DNA of 64,000 nucleotides, taken from NCBI RefSeq assembly GCF_027744825.2, contig NC_071334.1, positions 59,463,437 to 59,527,436 of the forward strand, in the 5' to 3' direction. The position numbers and the translations under genes are program-made. Shown here piece after piece: positions 38,818 to 50,800 of this stretch. The DNA comes from Synchiropus splendidus. Taxonomy: Eukaryota > Chordata > Actinopteri > Syngnathiformes > Callionymidae. The notes beneath the pieces were generated by a model that searched no databases, was not told the DNA's origin, and saw only the letters and a list, made by a program, of their open reading frames with translations. Each line of letters opens with the position of its first letter. The stretch's first letter is position 1.

Positions 38818-41800
38818 CTGGAAGAAGGGGACGTGGGAGGAGGTGAATAGGGAAGTACAAGGGGAGGAGGAAAGAGAGTGACAAGGGAGTGGAAATGAAA
38901 AGTCACATCAAAACTGACAGAGTTTGTGAACGTGGTGATGTTTCATGCCGTTGTTTCTTGTCATCACAAGAAATCAGAAATCAGAAAGATAGAACCACAG
39001 GAAAAGAAAAACTGTTTTAAGTCAAAAATGTAGTAGCAAAAATGGAAGGCGAAAACAAAAAACACAGGTCAGGATTGAAACTTAAGGTAAATGAAAATGT
39101 TTTACCGCTCTCAGTAAATAACATTTCTTCAAAGCCTTCTGATTCGATGTGTCTCATTGTAATGACTTCAGAAAACAGCGGGCAAAAAGTTGAACTCCTC
39201 AAGAACCTTCAATGAATGACTGGTGTTTTCACGCTACCTGGGCACTGAGGGTCTCCAGAGGACTCTCCACTCGGGGGAAAGTCATCAGAGGAAGACCGCG
39301 GTAGTCTTCCCTCTTCTGTTTAGTTGCAGCACCATGGACACCTTTGAAATTGTTCACCACACATATACCCTGCAGGGAAGGGGCGGATCACATCACAAAG
39401 GAGACAGCAGCAAAAACATAGCAAGCCATGTTTGCAGAGGTTATTTTCCCACAAGTTTACTGACATCTTCATCATCCTGCTTCCTGTGATTACGATCACA
39501 GGATCCTATCACACCTCAAACGCCTGTGCACCTGGCACACAAATATTGCAGTGTTTTATTAAAGTCGAGCGGCGGCATCATCACCAAATATTAACACATT
39601 GTTTAACCCCAAAACACCAAGAGCCGTTTTCTGATTTGGCTCTTTTTCTTAGCGAGCTGACACCACACCACCACAGCAGTGTTAAAAAAAAACTGAAGAC
39701 ACATAAATAAAACTAGTAAAAACTGTATGCAACATTTACAGTATTCAAACATTGAAATATTTTGGGGATTCAGATTTTGATTTTAAATTCACACATTTGC
39801 TGCCACATCTAAAAAATGTGGCCACAGTTGTTTCTCTAAAGACACATTTCAGATTTTTTTTTTTTTTTAGGAAGCTGAGGTTTTTTTTAAATCCATTTAT
39901 TTATAACAACTTGCAGCCATCACTGAAAGCTTTATGAGGGTGTAAACCAAGAGATGACGGAGGGGAAGTGATGCAGTCTGTCAACTGAGACTGGCGCTCG
40001 TCATTCACGTCTGATTCAACTTCCCTGAAAATGTGCCATTTTGTTGATCAGTCAGGTCGTCTGAACATCAACAAAGAAGCAAAAGTGGTCTGGGACTCCA
40101 CATGGACCAGTTAATACAAAGAAAGGAAACCTGAGACGGATTTTAACACCCCCGGGCGAAGCGAGCCCTCAGGCTGTGCTGCAGACATGAAATGAAGGAG
40201 GGGGATTCACTTGTGAATGGAAACTCAAGATTTTTTTTTAGTTTGTGCAGAAGCTCATGGAATAGAAAGAGGAATCTCAACTGCTGGACCGGAGCCTGGG
40301 GCTTAGCCCTAACCAGGTCAGAGAATGTCAGACTACTTCTTGGAATTTATAATAATAATAATTTTAATAATATAAACACGCCTTGATACAAACTGGTGTC
40401 TGTTGCTTTCAAGACCAAAAACTGTCTCACACACAGATGGGAATATGAAACATTCCCATTCAAGGGAGAATACTTGGTTCGACTTGTTGTCATGGTAACA
40501 ACAGGAAAGGTGTAAAGGGACAAACAAAAGCTCTGACAACAGGTTGGTGGGGATCTTGAACCAGATCCAAGAGAGAAATTAGGGGACCTTCCTGTTGAGG
40601 GATTGCAAAGTTTTGTTCTCTTCCTTCTGTCGATATTTGACTCCCTTTCAGATCTGAAGTTCATTTACACCTGCACTAATGAGTGGGTTTCTCCCATCAC
40701 TTTTCTTGATGTTATTAAATAATATCATTGCAGTTTCCATCCGGAACAAATCCTGCTCATGATTCCATAGGACTGTATAACACACTGAACAGAAAACGTG
40801 TTGTGCTCGACTCCTCCTCCATTCACAGAATGTGAATAAGGCCTTACATCAGTTCACTTCTGGACTTTAAATAACATTTTGGTAAGAGGTGACAAAAGTT
40901 CAAACATTATGCTTCGGCTGAAAATTCCAATCGCGCTGAGCACATAGTTCTGCAGCATAACCCGCAACCTCACTGTGACCTCACAATGACATGACGGATG
41001 TTTGCCTTAAATAAAGAAAAAATGACTAGTGTCCTTTAAGATAGCAAAAAAAACAATTAGATTTCCTTGATGTTGAGCAACAGATGATAATCCAATCTGT
41101 ATGACTCCCAATGAGATCAAACTGGGGTGAAACAGTAATTTAGGACAGAATTTGTAACCTCTGTTCTGAGTTGCGGCCAAAAATATTCATAGCTTCGGCA
41201 AATATGGAGGAGAAGTTTGGTTTTTTTTTTTCTTCATGTGAAATACTCTGTCACATTTAGTCACCTCAAACCTTCAGGCACAGGTTTCTCCCAGTAGATA
41301 CTGTAAGATGGCATTCCATTATATACAGAAATATATATCTTTTAATTTACATTTGCAACATTATTCACTATCATATGGCCACTAGGTTTCAGTTGATAAG
41401 TATTATAGGCAGCATTTTCATTGGTTCAATGGCCTTTAGAGGCTTATCTATAACTGAGAAGAGTTTGGATCCCTTTGAACAGGCCACATTTTTGTTCAAA
41501 TGTTTCCATGTAAATGCTGGCTGGTTGCTTAAAAGTCACTCTAGTCAAACGTTGCCTGTGGTATGACTCGTTTTGGACTTGACTATAGCTCCTCAAATTC
41601 TTATATAATGTGTTCCTCTGGGCTTCTCTGGTGTTCCTTGAAATGCTACCAGCCACAGTGGTCTATGATCTGGGGCCCGGGACAGGGACTCTGCTGCAGG
41701 GCTCACCAGCCCAGGAGCTTCCCTGATCATGTTTATTCTACACTGTAGTTGCTGGTTGTTAGCCCAATGAGTGCCACCTATGGCTGTATTTCAATGTGTC

Positions 41801-44800
41801 TCAATGTTGACCCTCCCCCAGAGTGACTATGGGCATCGCTCTCTTTTCCAAATGTTTTTCTATCTGAAGGACTTTTGTTCACATGCATTCATATATGAAC
41901 AATTTGCATCTGGTCCTCACAGTGTCTGCAGGGAAAATTTGCCCCTCAGTCAAACACAGTTGTGACCCCAAGCCCGCAGCAAGGTCGCAATAGTGAAGCC
42001 TGTAGGTGGTGCCGGTGTGTAGAACCTGAAGTCTTTGTGACATGGGCTGGTTCACCCCCTGAGGTCTGCAGGTCTCGGTTGTTGATCCTGTGTCATCGTC
42101 TTTGCTCAAAGCTTCCATTCTAATCCAATCCCTTCTGTGTAAAGCACATTTCACTTTCAGGAATAAGAAGTATCCCGTTTATGATTCATTGACTGAGAAA
42201 ACTTGACTCAATACAACTGCAAAAAAAGGATTTTCAGAACCCAACTTGAAGTCATGTCAAGTCGGCATTTGTTTTGCGATTATCTGTACATATGAAAACA
42301 GCTCCTCAGTGACCCGAGTAGGTTAACTTCAAGACAGATCTCTTTAAAGCTGTAAGAACGACGGAGTCAGTCCGGTCGACAAGCGCTTCATGAGCGCGAC
42401 GACGAGTGGGACTTAAGCTCCATGTGGTTAATTTCCCTTCAGATCAGCATCCATCAAAGCATATCAGCTGTCACATGACAAGACGGTGATCTGGACCATT
42501 AGCGCTACATGAAGGGAAGCTGCTGCCCCCTGAGTGTCACGTCGGCATGTTAATTACGGTGAAAGGAGGAGGTTCGAATCCGCAAGACTCGTGATCGACC
42601 TGCGCCAGTTCATCTTTCCCTCAGGATCACTGACTCAAAAAGCTTGTCAATTTTAATAGTCCACTCATTAAAAGCTCATATTGCTCTTAATAGAGTGGAG
42701 CCTGGTAGGTCCTTCAATAATGCAGCAAGGACGAGCTGCCCTGTGCTCACCTCAGTTTGCCCTTCAGTTTGCACGGGTTTGACTTGGTGGAATGAAAAGG
42801 TAGTGTATGTGAAATATGACTTACGACTTACTCGCAGCCATGAATCAGTGTGCTGCTCAAACAAGTGCAAATTGCATTGTTGTTTTATGCCTTTCATTCG
42901 AGCAGATTTACGCAGGCCACCCTGTCAGGGTGAGGTTGCAGATGTTACATTACTTAAAAGGACTTCTCCACTTCTTGAGGAGGATCAGGTCCTTCAACGT
43001 CTGCGGGACAACACAGGATGTTTTATGAGGTGGTGGTGTCCAGTGGAATTCTGTTCTCTGTGGTTTGCTGGGGCAGCAGATTAACGGTGGCGGACACTAA
43101 CAGACTCATCCGCAACGCTGGTGATGTGGTGGGGCTGAAACTGGACTCCTTGGAGACGGTTATGGAGAGAAGGATGTTCCTGAAACTAAGGAGCATCCTG
43201 GACAACACCACCCACCCGCCCCTGGTTCAATAGACCAGAGACTGAGACTACCCATCTCCAAGACTGAGCGCCACAGGAGGTCCTTTTTTCCTGTGGCAAT
43301 GAAAACATATAATTCATCCCTGATAATTTAACAGTGAAGGATTCTTTGGCACGTTTTTCTGTTCACTCTGTCCTTGAATCTGCATTTTCTTGCACATTGT
43401 TTCTTAGCTCTTTTGTATAGCTTTTTGCCCTTTATAATATCATTTCATCTTATTGTGATATGTTGTGTACAGAGCATGTTACAAACATAATTTCCCTTGG
43501 GATTAATAAAGTTTTCTGATTCTGATTATTCATGTCTTGAAATGAAACGACGCCAAAGCCAGCCACTTGTCTTGGCTGATGTTCCTCTAAACGGCACACC
43601 TGAGCTCTTCACTTGTGCTCACCTTCCATGGCTCCACAATTCTTCCTTTCTAATTTGTACTTTCACTGAATAAACATGTCAAGAGACTTCAAACGCATTG
43701 AAACTTCAGACTGACACAAGAGACTGTCGCAATTCTCGCTCTCTTCCCCTGAAATGAAACCCATGACTCAGTCGGCTGAAGTGCAGCCTCTTCCTTAGGC
43801 TTGTCTACTGAGCTTTACTCACACTCCCCGCTTCCATTTCCAGCAGTAATTATGTGTAATGAAACCCAAGAGAGCCCTTCACTACGCTGAGGTTTCCTCA
43901 GGCCTTCTATTGACACACCTCTACATTTTTAAATATTACATTGTGTGTAGGTGAACATGAAGCATCACACCCGGAACATTAAGACACTCCAACCTGTTAC
44001 TACTCTGTCCACAAGCATTAAGGCTGAGAGGAAATGATGACTGTAGCGGCAACTAGCTGACACCCACGCTGTTAAACCTCAATCATTACCTTTCACTGAC
44101 ATAAACGGCTCCAGTTTGTCTCTGTGTTCAAGGGAATTTTATCCTGCCATTCAGCAGTAATGCTCTCACACCTGTTGCTCAGGAGACGATCATTCAGTTA
44201 TTATCAGCTTCTGTTTTGTTGCCGATAACATCTGGAACTGAGATAACAAGTGTGTAAGGGTTCACAGAGGAGGCCAGCGTCGCCTTGTCTTAATTCAATT
44301 ATGCATCATTAATGAGGCTAATCCAATAGTGTAGTCTCCAAATACACACACACTACTTCCAGTCCCAACGTTTAAACTACAGTTTAAATGTCATTTAGTT
44401 TTCTCAGATGACCTCGAATACTGACATCTGTGATGTACTGGCTAGTCTGAGTGAGAGTGTCAGGGCCTACATTCTAGTGCTGTTCATTCCAACCATGCAG
44501 CTTTGCTGTAACCCAAACACAACAACAAAATCCCCCTGAAGCGTTCTTCAAATATGAAATGAAAAATGAAATGTTGATGGGCTCGGCCCTTCCGCTTTGC
44601 ATATGAATAGTTGTGACAGGCACTTTCTTGCTTGAACATTTCTTCATATATCAAATAATCAAATTTATATCATATATTGTATGTCAAATACATTTTTGTT
44701 TATAGGTAGTGTATATTATATATACTACACGTAGACATGCCTTCTGATTGTTTTTTATTTTCCTCATTTTTACCACTTTCTGCATTGTAGATACATACTG

Positions 44801-47800
44801 AAGCCATCATAAATATATGAAGCATGATCTATGGAATTATGTAGCAAAGAAAAAAAGAGCAATAACTCTAAATATGTTTCATATTTTAGAAGACTCAAAG
44901 TAGCCACTTTTGCTTTTCTTTATCAGGTGACTACATCATGAAGCTCATAGCAAGAAAGCCAAGAGTTTTTTGTAATAGTTAATGTAATATGGCACATTAA
45001 TTGACTTAATTGAAAAAGGTGTATTTTTTTTAGATAAAAATATTTTGAAATGAAAAATCATAGCCATCGCGTAAAGGTGGTCATTGTCCACTGACAGAGG
45101 TGTTAAATAGAACACTTGATCTTTTGATCTTTCATTTCACACCACTAGAGTGAGAAATAATTATTCTTGCTTTTAGTCTTATAGCAGACAAGTTTCAAAC
45201 CTCAGACGAGCAACAGCGTTGTTTGTTCAGTCCTTGAACAGTATCTCTGTCTCAGTTAGTTATAAGCAAATATTTCATTTATGAAAAACCAAGACTCAAA
45301 GCAGTGATTTTCTTTGAGTGTCACTCTTTCCCTTCATTCCGCACAGCTGCTCTCCCTTTCACAGTTATTCTCCAGCATTGTAAATCAACATCTAAACTTT
45401 ATTCACGCTGCTTATAAATCACCGAAAAAGTGCGCTGAGCCAGATCCATACCCTTCCCAGAAGATGAGGAAACTCCACCGTAGAGTAAAAAGGACATAAA
45501 TCTGACTTTTAAAATGCTCCAAACCTAAATTAAAGGCTTTATACTGCAGCCTGCGTTAATAATATAATTTGTCATTTGATCCGGTTCCAAAATGAAGGTA
45601 AATCAAACATGACATTGTTATGATTACACTGTAATTCCTCTCTAAAAACCTACAATAAAAGAGAAGGGAGGGTGGGATCCCCACTTTTCTCACCAAAAAG
45701 AGAGCGATAGCTGATCCTAGTATGAACCCAGCCACCACATCGGAGCAGTGGTTCCGGTACTCGGACACCCTGTTTAGGCCGGTGAGGAAGGCCGAGCACA
45801 GAGTCCCCAGACACAGAACCGGCTTGGCCAGGCGACTGGACTTGGTCTTGATGGTGCTGGTAATGTACATCTGTAGAGAAACCGTGAATCAGAGAGTCAG
45901 TTATGGGGGACTGAACAGATGGGATTTTTGGCAGCTGGTGTCTTAATTGGTGAGAGTTGGGTAAGGCTGTCTAAATGAAGCAAAGCTTAGGTTTATCATT
46001 TGTTACGCTGTAGTTGAACTGGATCAACAAAATATTTCATGGATATTTTCTACATCCAGGCAGCGTCTGCCATTAAAACCACAGGCTTGCACACAACATG
46101 ATTGTGTATTTCAGCAGAGCACATTAGCCTCACCGTCAGGTACACAGCGGAGTAAACACTCAATGAAGCGTCCTTGGAGGGGAAGGAGCGGCGGGCGCTT
46201 TCCACAACCACTGGATTCCCCGTGCAGATGTTGCTATTGATGATGAACTGGTGATTAAAGCGACACTCAGTGCCGGTGTAATTGGGCTTGCAGACTGAGA
46301 GGAAATAGGGCGAGAGGCCACCCGTCACCACCTGCCCCGCGTTGACAAAGATGTCTGTGGCAAACAGGCCGAACGCGAACACACCTGGGACATGGAGACA
46401 CACGCAGAAGAACAATGAGGGTCAGCAGCGCAAACATCCTGCCGATGGAGTTAAGAATCACACAGAGTCACTGTGGAAGGCTGACACATTGGTGGGTTCA
46501 CATTCAGGGTGAAATTGAATTGTGGGGATGAGCTCGAGCCGCACGACACCAGCTCCCTTCTGTCATTAGGAGGAGTTAAACAGCAGCAGACCCGCGCACA
46601 CGCATGCGCACTCACGCACGCGCGCACACGCACGCACGCACACACACACACACCACGGAGCTCAATATCATTACCTCAATGATAATCCATAAGCCTGAAT
46701 GTTTCATTGCGCAAAAATGGTTGGAACTTGAACTCATAAGTGAACACATATCACTGTTACTCTGACAACACATCCATCAGTGAGGATCTGGCTTGTTCTG
46801 CTCTCACTCCTTGGCATACACAGAAGAATGGATGGACTCAAATCGATACATACAGCAAACACAGAACAAGAATCAGTGTCATACTGCTGTCGCAACATAA
46901 ACATATAAAGAAAAACTAGGGATGCTCCGATCAGAATTTCTGCTGCCGATCACCGATACTGTTCAGCCAGAGTGCCGATCACCACCGGTCACCGATACCG
47001 ATCACATGAATTTGTAATCATGAGGTGAAAACATGAACCATAAAATCATTTTAATTCAGACATGTTTTTATACACCTCTTCAAGGTGGCAAAAATGGAAA
47101 AACCTTGCTGAATGCAGCAATTGTTTTGTCACAAGGACAACTGAAAAAGATGTAATTCGATGCGAGACGTCGCAGGTGAATCTTTAGAGACTGTGCTATG
47201 TCCGTGAAATATTTACATACTGTAGCGGGACTCTGAGTCAGAGAGCATTGCATTTATGAAAGTTTCCACTCTGTATGTTTTCAAAAGTTTCAGATTCAGT
47301 CGTTTGCATTTCTGCATAAACAACACCTGAGAAAGGCTGGTCATCTAGCTCGGTGAAATTAATAATTATTTCTTATCATTCCGAATGTCACGCTCGGACC
47401 GGCGGGTGTTGCCAAACAGCCTGCTGCGGTAACTGCCTGCTGCTGAGGAACGAGCAGTCTCACTTTCCTCCATGCTCCGTCAAGTGCAGGTGCTTTAAAT
47501 GGAGTGTTTAATTTGAAGGCGCTTCCCTGCACAGCATTTTCCCATGCATGTGCTGCAGGATGCAAACATTACATGACAGATTGAAAGAATCTCCACAGCA
47601 GACATGGTGCTGCTAAGTGAGCAGCGAGTTGGGTACGACCTCTAATACTCACTGTGACATCCATAATGTACTGGTTCATCTGAGTGAAAATGTAAGGAGC
47701 TACATTCTATTGCTGTTCATTCCAGCCATGCAGCTTAGGTGTAACACAAAAACGAAATCCGCCTGAAGCATTCTTCAAATATATTCCTAAAAAATGAAAT

Positions 47801-50800
47801 TTTGATGGGCTCGGCCCTTCAACTTTGCATATGAATAGTTGTGACAGGCACTTTCTTGCTTGAACATTTCTTCATATATCAAATAACATCAAATATACCA
47901 CATTTATTCCATGTATATTCTATATCAAATATATTTTGGTTTATGGGTAGTGTATATTATATATACAAGAACTGCTGTAGACTGAAAGGGAGCAAAACAA
48001 AGAGGAAGGAGTGACGATAATAAAGTGTTGTTTCAGACTTTTAAATGAGGATCATCAATACTTGGAAGGCGGGTTGCACGAACAGGAAGTGTGGTAGCTA
48101 AAGGGCGAACGCGTAAGAAGGCCTCTCCATGCTCTAATATCCATTTATGTTTGGGAGTCTGAGTTGTTTGTGTGAAGAGAGAAGCGAATGATTAGAGGGG
48201 AGGAACGTTGATGGAAAGTCAGCAAAGAAGGAAACTCATGAAAACAAATGTGCTACTGTGACAAGACTGTGTTTTCGGCCCACCAGGCTGGACCACTCTG
48301 TCTGCATTCCTTTAGCTGTGAAATATGACTGCTGATTATCTGACCTGCTTAGCCATGAAATTACTCTGCTTTGTGTTCTCATCCTGGGGTGGGGGGGCGG
48401 CAGGAGGGATGAGGATGGAGGAGGTAGAGGCTGAACGTGTGAAGGGTCCGGTGCTCATGAAAGGTAGGACTGTATGAAGGGCGACGAGTTAAAGAGAGAG
48501 CTCGAGGAATCAAGGAGAAATACGATAAACCAAGAAATGAAGCTGGCTGCCCGAGTAAAGACAGAAATATGAATCATGTGAAATAGTATCGGGTCACACA
48601 CCGAGTCACAAACACAATGTGTTGGAGATGCAGTTCATTGTAAATACCGAAATATGTAAAACTATTTATCTCATTATCCACTGGTATTTGATCATGTATC
48701 CCTGACATTTAATTCCTCACAGCTGTTCATCAACTCCTCTGCATGCTTGACACCAAAGACAAATCATCATGTCACTCTCAGGTCATGGGAACTTGGGACG
48801 CTTGAGGGGGAGGTAGATTAATTACAGGAATTCTCCAGTGAGTGATTTGTTCTCTTGATAAATAAATGTTTGCATTTCCCTTCCGTAGTATAAGAACACC
48901 AAAAAGGCACATTTGTGTGATGCTCATAACCATCAAATCAGCTCTGTCACAGATGAAAGTGCAGATATGTGCAGTCAGTCAGGTAGGATACAGATTGAAA
49001 GTCAGGTTGTCAGGGAGACAACACTACAGAACCCCTCCAAACCTGTGTTTGCAAGGTGCAAGCAATGTCAAACAAACCGTTACCTTTAGAGGTGTTGCAT
49101 ATTGTAGTTTCATTTTGCCATAGTCCCACACTTTTGATCCCAACATTTAATGTGTCATAGTAAATACTGTGCCGTCTATTGAACCATTTTCTTTAATGAT
49201 ATTGACGCAAACTTGCTCAGATTCTATCAGCAATTTTGCTGTCAGACAGGAAACTCTGTGATGTGGTCATGTGGCTTACAACCAATCGTTCACAGAGCCA
49301 AATAAAAACGTAGACCAGCGACCTCATGTTTTGAATTTGACACGCCAGCATAATTCGGTTTGTCAGCAGTCACAGACATATGTGTTTGAAAGGACAACTA
49401 CAGCATCTTGGACAGGTCAAACAGTGAGCCAGTCAGCGCTCATGAGGCTGCATGTGGATATGCTAATCTAAGGATGCTTTCTCAACCGTGGCACAGACCA
49501 GTGTTTCAGCCCGGAAACTCACCTATGAAGCGGATGATGCGGCGGATCAGAGGGTTGAGGTAACAACAGTCTCCTGTCACTATGGTTTTCTCCTGCGCCA
49601 ACAGAGCTTCTCTCGTTGATTTCATTACATACATGGAGACTTCGCCGATGAAAATCTGAACACAAACGCAGAAAGAAAAAGAACATTTGTTACATGACTG
49701 GACAGGAGACTGTGTTCATATGAATAGTCCTGTTCTGAATGGTTTCTTGGGCTCCATTGCATGCTGAACAAGGATTGAAAGGAAACCTGCACAAGGATGG
49801 AAAATGTTGAACAGCACAATCATGTTTGTTGCTGTCCAAAACTGTGATAGAACTTCCTTTGAGCTGGAGACCATTGATTCATAAATCATTTAATTTTCAG
49901 TACAATATTGATCCCAGTTACTTTGCTTGTATTTATTTCTTTAGTGTATTTATGATCATCACTGACACACTAATACTTTTGAGACGTTTAGGAGCACTGC
50001 ACACAGCACAAATCCCTAATGCCTGATCTACTACAGGACTATGGCCACAGACACACATCCACCATTGCTGCACGAACATCATTCTGGATGACAGGAACAA
50101 GAACTCCACTCACCACTAACCAAACATTAATGCCCACTTGGCTAACCAAAATTTAAATTTCACTGAAAATAAAATCATTCATGAGGTTGTTGTTGACATC
50201 AAGAATTTAACTAATCACCCAACTTAAAAAAAAAAGAAAAAAAAAAACCCAGTTCCTTAAACTGAAATCAACATTCCTCAAGGGTTCAACCAATCAGAAA
50301 GCGGTAAAAAATGACCATAATAAAGAATAAAAAGCGGTAAATCCTGGACATAAATCTTCAGAGCAGTTCAGCTGACATAAAACAAAAAGCTGCCCTCTGT
50401 CACGATAACCGACTCGCCCACCGTCGGACCAGATTAACGGCCCCTCAGGACCACACTTCCCCTTAGCGCATGAAATAGTGCACCTGCAACATTAAAATGA
50501 CAGATAGTAACTGCTCACTGTATTTTAAGAGGGTCCCTTTTATGCGTTTCACCTTTTCACTTTTCCAAACACATTAAATGCTCATTATTTAGAAATTTAT
50601 GCACCTTTAAATTGAACTTCCAGCAGACTTTTAAGACCAACCAAATAAAGTTTAGCGTCTGCAGTAAAGCGTTTAGAGTCTTCTGAAGGTTGTTTTGATT
50701 CAGGGACAGCAGGTTTGTGTGATTCGGAGGCAGAAGAGTGATATAGTGGAAAAGATAAGGCGTGAACAGATGTGGCAAGCAGGTGTGCGACAGCTAATGG

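Larger units (their letters stand above)
39370..45693 (-). other. plppr1 intron
   Basis: This 6.3-kb intron carries an L2-type LINE tail (42950-43527) and one copy of a duplicated 330-bp repeat (44407-44736). Candidate conserved stretches lie at about 43840-44345. I see no other gene. Confidence 0.8.
46385..49522 (-). other. plppr1 intron
   Basis: This 3.1-kb intron has donor GTGAGT and acceptor catgtcccag. It contains an alternating purine-pyrimidine tract (46593-46653), a repeat with clustered ccgatcaccgata words (46915-47030) and the second 330-bp repeat copy. No coding exon was recognised. Confidence 0.8.

Noticed and set aside
42560..42600. tRNA-like word ggttcgaatcc near 42573
   Set aside because: It resembles a B-box, but no A-box or cloverleaf could be assembled around it.
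42644..43233. Three overlapping open frames that might be a gene
   Set aside because: The conserved part matches the C-terminal block of L2-type LINE reverse transcriptase with a shifted frame and L2 3' tail, so it is a dead retrotransposon.
45722..45946. + strand open frame MNPATTSEQWFRY... over a plppr1 exon
   Set aside because: It is the antisense shadow of the exon encoding MYITS...IALFL.
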